A DNA stretch of 64,000 nucleotides from Jimgerdemannia flammicorona (lineage: Eukaryota > Mucoromycota > Endogonomycetes > Endogonales > Endogonaceae), in NCBI GenBank assembly GCA_003990745.1, contig RBNI01000009.1, forward strand, positions 1-64,000. Reading direction: 5' to 3'. The position numbers and the translations under genes were made by a program. Positions 48,043 through 59,723 of the stretch are shown one piece after another. The first letter of the stretch is position 1; each line of letters begins with the position of its first letter. Below the pieces are notes generated by a model. It was not told the origin of the DNA. It saw only the letters and a program-made list of their open reading frames with translations, and searched no databases.

Positions 48043-49154
48043 TATCTCTTTATTTATATTTTCAGAAAAGTCAATTTATATATACTATATAACTCATCTC
48101 ATTATTATCTTTATTTTAATAACTCTTAGTAAAAGATAAGCATATAGATTTATTATGAAAATAATTATTAATAGTTTAGTAATTATAGTATTTCAAGTAG
48201 TTATATCTATAAAAAAACTTTACCTAGAATATTATTCTTTGAGTTTCAGATTTATATTCATAATTATCATATCTTACTCTATTTTTACTTTCTTCAAAAT
48301 AAGTAAAGTTTGAATCTAAATAAATTATTACTAAGATTTCTTGAGAGAGTATATATAAGTATAATTTTAATAAACTAGTTTATTAAGTAATTAGAAGAAT
48401 ATATGATCTAAAAGAAAGATTCAAAAGGATCTGAGAAAAGAAGAGAAAAGCTAAGAAATAGATTCTCAGCAAAAATAACTAATAGAATTCTATAATATTT
48501 TAAAAGATTCTATAACTAGTTAAGACAAGATACTTAGTACTGAGAAAAGACAAGAATGTTCTAGTAATGTCTTAGTGCTAAGAGAAAATTCTAAGTATTT
48601 AGAAAGTGCTGGAACATAGTAGAATATTCAAGAAAAGACAGGAAAGAATTAGTAAAAAGATACAAAAAAGTACTAAGATTAAGATATAACTGTGAAATTT
48701 TTATACTAAATTATAATAATTAATAATATGAGAATTAATTAAAATTTACATAGAAAAGTATATTGATAATATTCTTACTAATAAAAAAATCAGTTTCATC
48801 TATATTATAGATTCAGGTAAGTGATAAGCTATATACTTATTAGTTAATTATAGTTTAATATATATATTATTAAACTATTAAACTATCATGTACACAGTGC
48901 AATACATATTTTAGATTACCACTGGGTCCGATTCTTTTAACCACTAGGCTAGAGATCACCGCCGAAGAACCAAACAAAGTTTTTAAGGTCAAGACGCTTC
49001 GCTCCAGCAATACATACAAATGAGGCCAAAGAAGAATGATTATATATATACGTCATCATTATAATTATAGCGGTCACAAGTTCCTGAACGTAACATCATT
49101 GTCACCTTTGATTGAGGTGTTCCAATTCTTCTGTACACCTCTACCTCCCTCACA
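48043..49154. other. AT-rich remainder, then promoter of the LRR gene
   Basis: 48043-48890 is AT-rich with no recognisable gene. At about 48905-48965 the minus strand contains TAGCCTAGTGGTTAA, which looks like a tRNA A box, but no partner B box is clear, so a SINE fragment is only a guess. Composition returns to normal near 48890. 48960-49154 is the upstream region of the next gene. Confidence 0.45.
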
Positions 49155-52100
49155 ATGTCCGCCGAAGAACTTCCAACCCCCTCACTTGACGAAATCAGGT
49201 CCTGGACTGAACACAGAGTCTTTGAGCACCTTCAACACCCGGCTCTCCTTTTGAACCTCAATGATGTAGAGACCTTGCATGGTCAGGCAATAGACGGAGC
49301 CGCTCTCATTCTACTCACCCAAAATGATCTATTGAGTGCTCCGTATAACTTACGAGGGGGGCCTGTGAAGAAAATTATGAACGAGATTGCCCGATTGAAA
49401 GGTAGCTATCGTCAGATAGATTATTCCGAGTAACTGTTGTCGAGGGATTTCAAAATTTCGTCGTCTATGCCTACGTTTATGAACATTTCAATGCATTTAC
49501 CAACTGAAACGAGAACGTTACTTTTTGGATACAATTAGAACCAGAGGGTCAACAGGCATCTACCAAAGGTGTGAGATTCCCCTCTCTTGATATTTATTGT
49601 CTCGGCGCAACATACAACTCTGTTATCTGGGATCATATTATAACTTGTGTTTTTAATTTTTGATAGCTATTTCTCAGAGCACCTGGGAAGCTAGAATTAA
49701 GAACGTTGAACTCGAGATTAAACTGGTGACAAAGAGGATCGAATTGACAACAGACGAGAAGGAGAAAGATCAGCTTCATAAAGAACGAACAGAACTTCAT
49801 GAAAAGGAGTGCAAACTTCTTGATATTGTGAAAGAGCAACTCCGAGGTAAGTGGCTTATGCGGTTTTAATATGCAATCATTCAAATAGATGGAATTTAGG
49901 AATATTCACAAAATGCGAGCGAGGTTTTACTGATTATAATAATATATACTTATCATCCTAGCGCCGTCTTCCGAACTGGCATCGGTTAGTAGTGTTCGAT
50001 ATTTTGTGTTGTCGAATTGTCCTGATATGACATTTATGGTCTTTTTCCACATGTCATAGATCGTATAAGTCATAAAGCATAATACAAAAGACATAAAGGA
50101 CATAATGAACGACACGGGAGATTTAAAAATCGACACGAGAAATATTCTCAGCAGCCTCGACGAACTTCATGGCAAGGTTGACAGTCTGCCCAAGCTTATG
50201 CTTGATTTGCACGAGGATACGGTCCCGCGACTTTTCTTTATCTTTCCCGAGGATGGTCATTGGTTTGGCGACCTCTTCAACAAAACATTCCGTCTATGCT
50301 TTCTCTGCGAGCACGAGACCATCGAAAATGGTAGGACGAAGAAACAGTTCCATCTGGCATATCATGCCGGCTACCGTGTTACCCGACCACGCGAGGTAAG
50401 TAATTTGATATTCGCTATTGACATTCCCTCCAGCTGTCACAATCTGGGTGCCATTTTTCTGCTTAACATATCTCTACTTGGATGTATTTTAGTTTGTAGC
50501 TAGATATGGGCCATACATACGTACGGTATGTCGTCTGTTTGAGCTTGGATGCCCGAACTCTCCACGCTATCTAACATTTCACAAATTAGATTATGCCCTG
50601 TCTAACACTGGCTGTACGATTGGGAGGACGCCTACTGGAATGTGTGCCTGGAGGGAAAGCGGCAGCAGAGGTTCTACGGGTTGGTGGTGGCGTTAGTTCA
50701 ATGATATCCAGTGCAAGAGGATTGTCGATCTTTACCGACCACGAACTTGAGTTCTGCGCACAGTCTGAGAAATATTTTAAGACGGTTGGATACAACAACG
50801 AGGCTACTGATAACCAGGTCGGGAAATATATCAGTGATACTCCGTCGTCAGTTCAGAAGCAAGGAGGATCACCGGGATTGATACAAAGACCTGATCTACG
50901 GGAACTTCAAGGTGCAACGATAAAATAATTATATTTTTCTCTGTGTAAATGTGCATACACTAATTTCTATATATGCTCATAATTTCTTTTCGAAATTCGA
51001 TATATAGCCTATCTTACGGACTTGGATAATGCCAATCGATTCGGGAATCTGCAGCGCGTGCTCCGTCGTGGGGGAAATGGTAGCATAACAGTGCGATGGG
51101 TGTGTGAAAATCATGCCTTGGAATGGGAGACGACAAACGCTGTTCGGAGTATTCATACAGCCATCAAGAGCAGTTCCATCGATGGCAGCGTTAAGTTTGA
51201 CGACGAGACTTGGGAGTTGACGTTTGCATTATTTCCTAATATCTAATGTTCAAATTTATGTTTTTCATATCTATGCTGTTGTTATGCTTATGTTAGTTTT
51301 ATTTCAATATCAGGATCGAAGGCTTGTCAAAGGGTTCTTTGCGTTCATTTCGAAATTCTGTGACACGTGAGCTACCGGGTGTCCCACTGCGGAAAATCAG
51401 GTATTGAGTTTGACTTTGTCTTTTCTGCCTATCTAGAATAACTAATAAGTGATCAAACTGTAGCTTTGTAGCTTGTGAAGGAGCTTATTCAGAAGATATA
51501 GAGGCTCTTATTAATGCTGCGACCACTATTGAAATATTTGTGTATGTTATTTGTTAATATTTACATTTTATTTAAAAACTTAATATAATAAAAGCTAACC
51601 TACTTTGCTTATCTAGATTAAAACAGATGACGAATGTGCAGTGCGATTATCATCTTTATCTGATATATAGATTATTTGATGATAAAAAATCTTCATAATA
51701 ATATTTGTTAATGAAATCAATTTTTGCTGTTTTTAGGATTCAAAACATTCTTCAGAAGTATCTTCAACTTCGTGAATTATATCTTTCAGGTAAATTATAA
51801 TAACTAAAGTATCTTTATCTGTCAAAATTTTATATGCAGAAAATTAAAAGTCAGTACTCTAGTGAAAGTAGTCCAAATAAGATGAATCTTCACAGTTTAA
51901 TAGTTTAACTATATCACTATATTGTCTTTTCCTTGGTTCCTAATTATCAGATGTATATAGCTATTTTATTTGGAGTTCTGTTGATATTATGATAGCCAAC
52001 ACACTGGCCGAAACTCTGAAAATGAACACACGTCTACAAAATTTGAATCTTAAAAGTATGTAGGAACGACGCTTGTTACATTTTTTACATCCATCTGTTT

Positions 52101-55100
52101 GCGTTATGTCTGATAGCCGCGTGTGTGCAATTTGCATGTCTTTCTATAGGTAATTCCATTGGCGATGGGGGAGCCAGCACACTAGCCGAAGCACTGAAAA
52201 CGAACACAATCCTGCAAAACCTGAATCTACAATGTAGGAATGAAATCCATCACATTTTTGCATCCATCTGTTTGTGTTCTGACTGACAACCATGTGTACA
52301 TATTTTATCGTTTATCTGTAGGTAATGCTATTGGAGAGAAGGGGGCCAGTGCACTAGCCGAAGCACTGAAAACGAACACAATCCTGCAAAACCTGAATCT
52401 ACAAAGTATGTAGGAATGAAATCCATCACATTTTTGCATCCATCTGTTTGTGTTCTGACTGACAACCATGTGTACATATTTTATCGTTTATCTGTAGGTA
52501 ATGCTATTGGGGAGAAGGGGGCCAGTGCACTAGCCGAAGCACTGAAAACGAACACAATCCTGCAAAACTTGAATCTACAGAGTATGTAGGAATGAAACCC
52601 ATCTCATTTTTGCATCCGTTTGTTTGTGGTCCGGCTGGCAGCCACGCGTACATATTTTACTGTTTCTCTGTAGGTAATGCTATTAATGAGAACGGAGCCA
52701 GCGCACTAGCCGAAGCACTGAAAACGAACACAATTTTGCAAAACCTGGATCTACAAAGTATGTAGGAATGAAGACCATTCTATTTTTAGCATTGGTTGGT
52801 TTGTGTTTTGGCTGACAGCCACGCATACACATTTTATGTGTTTCTCTATAGACAATGCTATTGGTGAGAAGGGAGCCAGTGCACTAGCTGAAGCGTTGAA
52901 AACGAACACAGTCCTACAAAACCTGAATCTGCAAAGTATGTAGGAATGAAGCTGATTACATTTTTAGCATCCATCTATTTGTGTTCTGGCTGACAGCCAC
53001 ACGTACATATTTTACGTGTTCCTCTGTAGGCAATGCCATTGGGGAGAAGGGAGCCTGCGCATTAGCCGAAGCATTGAAAACGAACACAATCCTGCAAAAA
53101 CTGAATCTACAAAGTATGTGGGAATGCATCCCATTATATTTTTGACATCCGTCTGTTTATATTCTGTCTAACAGCCACGCGTACACATTTTACGTATTCC
53201 TCCGTAGGCAATGTCATTGGTGAGAAAGGAGCCAGCGCACTAATTGAAGCCTTGGTAATTAACACGAACCTGAAAACCCTGAAGTTGAAAGGTATGTAGG
53301 AATGAAGCTTATTACTTTTTTTTTTGCATCCATCTGTTTTTGTTCGGGTTAACAGCCATGTGTATACATTTTATTTGTTCCTCCATAGGCAATGCCATTA
53401 GCGAGAAGGGAGCCAGCGCACTAATAGAAAGAGTGCTGACGAACGCGAGCTTTCGAACTCGGGATCTAAAAAGTATGTATGAGGGTGTTACATTTTTTTC
53501 ATCCATCTATTCGGTGTTCTGGCTGACGGCCACACGTGTACATTTTATGTGTTCCTCCGTTGACGATGGCATTAGCGATCTGCGCAGCGCACTAGCGGAA
53601 TCACTGATAACGAACGCGGGCCTGCAAAACCTTGATCTAGAGAGTATGTAGGAATGAAGCGCGTTACGTTTTTATGCGTCCATTTATTTTGTGTTCTGGC
53701 TCACGGCCACTATATATAAATCACGTGTTCCTCTTTAGACAAGGGTATTGGCGATGAGGGAGCTAGCGCACTAGCCAAAGCACTGAAAACAAACACAATC
53801 CTGCCAAACTTGAATCTACAAAGTATGTAGGGATGAAGCCCATTACATTTTTTATCTGTGTTTGCGTTCTGACTGACAGCCACGCGTACACATTTTACGT
53901 GTTTTTCCATAGGCAATGGCATTGGTGAGAAAGGAGCCAGCGCACTAATTGAAGCCTTGGTAATTAACACGAGCCTGAAAACCCTGAAGCTGAAAGGTAT
54001 GTAGGAATGAAACGCGTTAATTTTTTTTTTTTTTGTGTCCATCTGTTTGTGTTCTGGCTGACGGCCACGCGTGTACATTTTATGTGCTCCTCCGTAGATA
54101 ATGATATTAGCCATGTGCGCCGTGCACTAGCAGAAGCACTGGCAACGAAGTCGGGCCTGAGAACCCTATATCTATCGAGTATGTGGGAATGAATGAATCA
54201 TACTACATCTTTTGCATTTATCTGTTTGGCCTTCTGGCTGATAACGACATGCGTGCATTCACATTTTGTGTTTTCCTGCAGATAAGGGCATTGCCGATGA
54301 GGGAGCCAGCATACTAGCCGAAGCACTGAAAACGAACATAGGCTTGCAAACCCTGGATCTCTTTAGTGTGTAGGAAATGAATGTAGCATGTCACATCGTT
54401 TGCATTCATCTGTTAGGCGTTTTGGCTGACAACCACGCACACGCGTATACATTTTATGTGTTTCTCTGCAGAAAATGGCATTGGCGAGAAGGGAGCCAGC
54501 GCACTAGCCGAAGCACTGAAAACGAACACGAACTTGCAAAACCTGCGTCTATTCGGTATGTAGAAATGAATGAAGTAACACCTTTTGCATTCATCTGTTA
54601 GGCGTTCTGGCCGACGACCACACGCGCGCATATACATTTTCTGCGTTCCTCTGCAGAAAATGTCATTGGCGAGAAGGGAGCCAGTGCACTAGCCGAAGCA
54701 CTGAAAACGAACACGGACCTGAAAACCCTGGATCTAAGTCGTATGTAGGAATAAATGAGGCGCATTTGTATTCATCTGTTTGGCGTTCTGGTTGACAACT
54801 GTGCACGCGCATATATATTTTGTGTGTTACTCTGCAGGAAATGGCATCGGTGAGAAGGGAGGCAGAGCACTAGCCGAAGCACTGAAAACGAACGCGGGCC
54901 TGCAAAGCCTGCATCTATTCGGTATGCAGGAATGAATGATGCACGTTACATCCTTTGCATTCATCTGTTTGGCGTTCTGGCTGACAACCACGCGCGCGCT
55001 ACACATTTCGTGTGCTCCTCTGCAGATAATAACATTGGCGATCCGGGAGCCAGTGCATTAGCCAAAGCACTGAAAACGAACACTGGCCTGCAAACCCTGA

Positions 55101-55491
55101 ATCTATGGTGTAAGAATGAATGAAGTGTGATACATCGTTTGCATTCATCTGTTTGGCGTTCTGGCTGACAATCGCGCGCGCGCCTATACATTTTATGTGT
55201 TCCTCTGCAGATAATGACATTGGCGATCCGGGAGCCAGCGCACTAGCCAAAGCACTGAAAACGAACACGCGCCTGCAAAAACTGAACCTTCAGGGTATGT
55301 AGGAATGAATGAAACGCATTACGTCTTTTGCATTTATCTGTTTGGCGTTCTGGCTGACAACCACGCGCGTGTCTATACATTTTGTATGTTCCTCTGTAGA
55401 CAATCGCATTGACGAGGAGGGAGCCAGCGCACTAGCCGAATTGCAGAAAGCGAACACTAGTCTCACAGTCAATATCTACGAAAAATATTGA
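49155..55491 (+). CDS. SAM-like/coiled-coil LRR protein with one LRR per exon
   Basis: Proposed single gene of about 30 exons and 1080 residues. Exons: 49155-49401, 49667-49846, 49962-49984, 50099(or 50078)-50395, 50493-50525, 50590-50911, 51008-51221, 51314-51400, 51464-51541, 51737-51789, 51951-52055, then 84-base LRR exons from 52150 and a last exon 55400-55491 (TGA). Phase is consistent at every junction. Residues about 8-80 look like a SAM domain (SLDEIRSWTEHRVFEHL...), 85-140 a charged coiled coil. A middle domain (PRLFFIFPEDGHWFGDLF, FRLCFLCEHE, VARYGPYIRT, GNLQRVLRR...VRWVCENH) resembles LRR proteins I associate with Mucoromycota. I see no P-loop, so this is not a NACHT or NB-ARC protein. 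The weakest junction is the donor at 51222; without it the first part would stop at 51246 as a separate protein. Function unknown; ligand or protein recognition is inferred from the LRRs. Confidence 0.65.
52150..55491 (+). repeat. Tandem array of about 19 exon-intron LRR units
   Basis: Units of about 175-190 bases, each an 84-base exon (28-residue LRR, consensus like GNAIGEKGASALAEALKTNT) plus an intron of about 90-105 bases with conserved GTATGTAGGAATGAA at its start. Exon starts: 52150, 52322, 52498, 52674, 52852, 53030, 53208, 53389, 53563 (acceptor lost), 53739, 53913, 54098, 54282, 54472, 54657, 54838, 55026, 55211, 55400. All are phase 1 on both sides, so units can be gained, lost or skipped in frame. 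Confidence 0.85.
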
Positions 55492-56400
55492 AATGGTACA
55501 CATTTTTTGCATTCGCCCGTTTAGTTTCTACCCGCCAAATAATAATTGGCGGAAGGGAGTTGAAATGAGCTGCCTATTATCAAGGCAAGATTTTAGTATA
55601 GGTATATACATAATTATACAGGTTAGCTCATAAAATTACCATACCTATTGCTGTCTGTTTGTCATCCACAACCTTGTACCTATAAAAATATCGTGGAAAT
55701 ATCGAATCCATCGTAGACGTCGTCATCGACAACATCCGTTGCATGATGTCAATGGCTGACAAGCAATAGATATCCATGGATTCGGCGGTTGCTGCGCCGA
55801 ACTTCACCTCCGGTACTATCTCTTGCTAAAACATCGAAGTCGAGCCAAATAATCCTAAAGATAGCACGATTACTCATATCGACATCAAGACTTGGACCCA
55901 AAATATCAACAGTCAGAAGTGCTTTGGAAGTTGGATGGCGAGGAGACTATTTTGTTGTATCTCGATGACATGGAAGATGTCAAACACGCAACCTACAATG
56001 ACGATTTTTCAAACTACTGCCAGTCAAGATTATTATGGCAACTTCGAGAATTGCATTAGAATGGCCTAACGAAGTTGGATGGTTTGACACCACATGACAG
56101 TATTGCAGAATGAAGCTTTGTCAACTTGTACATGAACGCTCGTTGTCTCTTCGTCTAATTGGAGGCGTGGTCAACAACTGCAAGGAATGCTTCGAAAATA
56201 TATCCACAACATTGGGCTTCCGAAAGCCACAGATTTCTATACAATCAATGTCTGCATCCAATATTATCTAGATATTGCTCGGAAGTCATTACTCGGGAAG
56301 TTGAAGGTTCCATTTCAAAGAGAGCACTGGGTGATGCTAACACATTGTCAATCTCATACAGTAAATGCTTGTAACTTTGTTTAATATATAATTGGCAGAA
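55492..56400. other. Degenerate, coding-like sequence of unknown origin
   Basis: Normal base composition. Frame fragments such as LLYLDDMEDVKHATYNDDF (about 55950) and LGKLKVPFQREHWVMLTH (56187-56384) look protein-like but are broken by stops and shifts, and I do not recognise them. Possibly a pseudogene or a transposon relic. Confidence 0.35.
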
Positions 56401-57735
56401 CTATAATAATAATAATAATGTACAATCATTCTATTTATTTTTATTTTTTATGGAAATTCATCACCAATATAATTAAGTTAATCAAACTATAAATGTTGTT
56501 TGCTATAATACATTCACTGTGGTGTTAAACAAAAAAAAAAAAAACGCGAAGGCTCTGACGTGACACACTATATTATTTAATTATCGTTATCGCCAAGTAA
56601 TGTACTGACTGTCACATTTCATCTCCAACACTTTGACGCTTTTGCTCAAAACAAAAATTCATCGCCACACTATTCACTCGGCAATGAGAACGCGAACTGG
56701 CCTCAATAAAATTGAAATACCCCACCATTTGGAATACTGGCCATATATTGTGGTAAATTAGCACATTATTCGGCACGACTGAAGTTGCTGCGTGATCCCA
56801 CTCCAATCGTTAGGTGAGGGTCGAATAACCGCTATCTCGTCATCATCACAAGGAAATGACACGCGCAAGACAAATGGCCGCATGTGCTCCAACCTGCAAC
56901 ATGGCATATGTCATCCTATTGAGTCTGAAAATGAGTGCAGTATACAAACTGTGAATTGCATGCAATCATTCTCAGCAACAGCAGTAACTAGATCCAACAA
57001 GTTAAACAGGTCTATAGTTTTAATAATATTAATATATATATAATTATAAATAATTGTAAAAAGAGTTTTTTTTTTTAATTTTATATATAATGTAAGAGAA
57101 TAATTTCTTAGAGTATTGAATGAGTTTTCAGATATTTATTTTTTAGATTGTATTACAGATATATATCTGCAAAATTTTTAATACTTATATTTTAGCTAAT
57201 ATTTATTTATATTAAATTTTAAATTATAATTTTACTTACTAAAATAATTATATTTTCATTTATAATTATAATATACTAAATTTGAAAATTATTTTTTTAT
57301 ATTTATTATAATTTTTTATATATAAATTACTTAAGAGTATTACCTATTAAGAACTTTGATTAAAATATCAATTTAAACTTAAATTTAATTTCATAGAGAG
57401 TATACTCTTATTTTTTTTAGTTATAAGAGAAAATAAATATTATACTAAACTAAATATATTAATATATTTTTTATTTTAATAATATTTTAATTGATATGTC
57501 TATTATTTAAGCAAATAAACAATAGTTTAATTAGGTCAAACATTTGGACTAAAGCGAAGTCTAATAAAAGCAACAGTGATACATATTAATAATCTGATTA
57601 ATTTTATTTTGCAACAATTACTGAGCCAAGACCATTGAATATTGACTGCATGCAACATATAGCTATTTATATATTTTTTTATCTGTTTATTTATTTATCT
57701 TTTATTTTTGGCAATAGTATCTGACTTGAATGGTT
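56401..57735. other. AT-rich intergenic stretch
   Basis: Short A and T runs, an A15 run near 56529, and an AT-rich block at 57000-57550. The better-composed part at 56600-57000 has only short frames on both strands. I see no gene. Confidence 0.4.
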
Positions 57736-58041
57736 GCATCATAAAGAAGATAAAGGAACATGAACTGTCAAATGTTCAAAGAGACTGAGCACATGATCGC
57801 TCTGGAGCTCACAGGATCGGGTAATCCCAAACTTTACCCGCAGAGCTGCGAAAGTGGGGATGATCGGCTGAGGATTTAACGTTTGACAAAAGGAACGGAT
57901 ATCCGTTGAAAAAGGCAACGAACGACTGTTCGCAGAACGAACGATTGATACCACCGAGTTTGATGGGGGGTCGTATCGTTGTTCTGCGTCGTATCGTCCT
58001 GGCGGGCGGTCAATTGTCGTCCTGCGATTCCGATCCGATCC
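57736..58041. other. Intergenic sequence ahead of a tandem repeat
   Basis: Short simple repeats such as GATCCGATCCGATGCC at its end; no gene seen. Confidence 0.35.
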
Positions 58042-58700
58042 GATGCCTTAGTTTTGTTTCTAGATAAAGAAGCTGCTACCCTAGTCTCGCTAGATAACGT
58101 CGATCGGTGCGAGTTTCAAAAATGGTATGATCACAAAGAACAAAAGAAAAATTTATTTCAGAACAATATGGCCCAAGGAAGGTTAGGGAGTTGAGTGAAT
58201 GGTACCTCGTATTTCAACCCGGAGAGGGGGGCCCTCATAACGGGAGGGGGCGCAAACGAACTCAATTGTTGTCCTCCGATGCCTTAAACAAGAGGGGTTT
58301 TGTTTCCAGATAAAGAATCTGCTACCCTAGTCTCGCTAGATAACGTCAATCGGTGCGACTTTCAAAAATGGCATGATTACAAAGAACCAAAGAAAAAGAA
58401 AAAGAAATTTCGGAACAATATGGCCCAAAGTTGAGTGAATGGTACCTTTGGGGATAATTCGTATCTCAACCCGGAAAGGGGGGACGGGGCGTACCGTCAG
58501 CTAGTGTATCGGGGGGGCGCAAACGAACTCAATTGTCGTCCTTAAGCAGGAGGGGTGCGACTTTCAAAAATGGTACTATCACCTAAGAAATTTTTTTTTT
58601 TTTTTCAGAACAATATGGCCCAAGGAAGCTTAGGAAGTTGAGTGAGTGGTACCTTTGGGGATAATTCGTATCTCAACCTGGCGGGGCGTATCGTCGGCTA
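58042..58700. repeat. Three-unit tandem repeat
   Basis: Units start at about 58042, 58278 and 58541. Shared blocks are CTGCTACCCTAGTCTCGCTA, TTTCAAAAATGG, GAACAATATGGCCCAA, GAGTGAATGGTACCT and GGGGGCGCAAACGAACTCAA. The third unit lacks the CTGCTACCC block. A-tract length differs between units. Units 1 and 2 share a short frame (ATLVSLDNV...FQKW), but I see no larger gene. Confidence 0.7.
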
Positions 58701-59000
58701 TGTAACGCGAGAGGCCCACCACTCGCAGTCACCCGATGGAGTGATGCAGATAGGTTTTCAGCTTAGATAGGTCCATGCATTCGGCGCATTCGGTACACCG
58801 CCTTCCCTCTACCTAATTATGTTACATTCCTTCCATAAGCAGCATAAGCAGCATAAGCGGTAAGGCTGTCCTCCACCCTAAGATTGACGAAAAAAAAAAA
58901 AAAAAAAAACAGTCATAGGTAGCGGGAAAAAATACCGGCTAACGGTATTATCACTTAGTGGACCGGGCCCGGGAAGCTACCACGCGGTGCAAAACATTGT
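58701..59000. other. Intergenic, with an A20 run
   Basis: Contains AGCAGCATAAGCAGCATAAG and an A run near 58890. No gene seen. Confidence 0.35.
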
Positions 59001-59016
59001 CTAATAATCCGGCATT

Positions 59017-59101
59017 TTTTTTGTTTAACGGACTCAGAGTCCCGCGGATTTTTATTGGAAGGGAACCTAAACTATATAGGCCAAAACCCTCCCCCACCCC
59101 A
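59017..59101 (-). mobile_element. 85-base retroposon fragment with a 16-base target duplication
   Basis: Flanked by CTAATAATCCGGCATT (59001-59016) and CTAATAATCTGGCATT (59102-59117). On the minus strand it ends in an A run after CTCTGAGTCCGTTAAAC, so it is a short 3' piece of a LINE or SINE. A decayed relative lies at about 3722-3800. Confidence 0.75.
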
Positions 59102-59117
59102 CTAATAATCTGGCATT

Positions 59118-59723
59118 GTGATGTTAGACAGTTTGTCATGTAAAAAAGTATAGAACTTTCTATCTCAGGAATTAAAATAGACCACGTCAAGACACATTTG
59201 TAGTAGGAAGCGCGTAGACCATCCATCTGTCTATATCGTCAAAGGGCTTGACACAAGCACCAAACAACCAAACATGAATATCGAGGAATTCGTGTTTATG
59301 TTTCCCTATTGTTTATACATTTCCAGAAGAGGGAAAAGAGTAGGATTACATGGGGAAACCGTATTACGTATATAGATGTTTATGGGGGGGGGGGGGGGGG
59401 GGGGGGGGTCGCAGAGTGGCACCCCCCCGCTGCGAATTCCTGGGTTGGTATAATTACAGTGGAGGAAAACGTACAAAAAAAGAATAGGTAAAGTCATGCA
59501 AAACAAACAAGCAAGCAAAAAGTTCACAGGAAAGGTAGAATACACCGTTACTGCTTTTATGTAGGTTGCATGTTTGGGTCAAAGTGTCCAAATGCACCCG
59601 CCGCATGTATATATATTAACGCCGACCAGAGGTCGGTCGGGAGAAGGGGGTCGATAAAGGGGGAGGAGGTTGGGTGAAATAAGTGTCCGTAGAATCGGAT
59701 TTTGATCTGCGAAGGACATCCGT
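59118..59723. other. Downstream flank of the transporter gene, with a 25-G tract
   Basis: A run of 25 G at 59384-59408, followed by GGCACCCCCCCGC. A short hairpin (CCGACC AGA GGTCGG) lies at 59622-59636. Presumed 3' untranslated region of the transporter at its right end. No gene seen. Confidence 0.5.

Noticed and set aside
49155..51246. A separate gene ending at the TAA of 51244-51246
   Set aside because: Possible, but a phase-2 donor at 51222 and the following exons 51314-51400, 51464-51541, 51737-51789 and 51951-52055 all keep phase into the LRRs, so one gene is preferred.
52150..55491. CRISPR-like array (regular repeats about 180 bases apart)
   Set aside because: The repeats are coding LRR exons separated by related introns in a eukaryotic gene.
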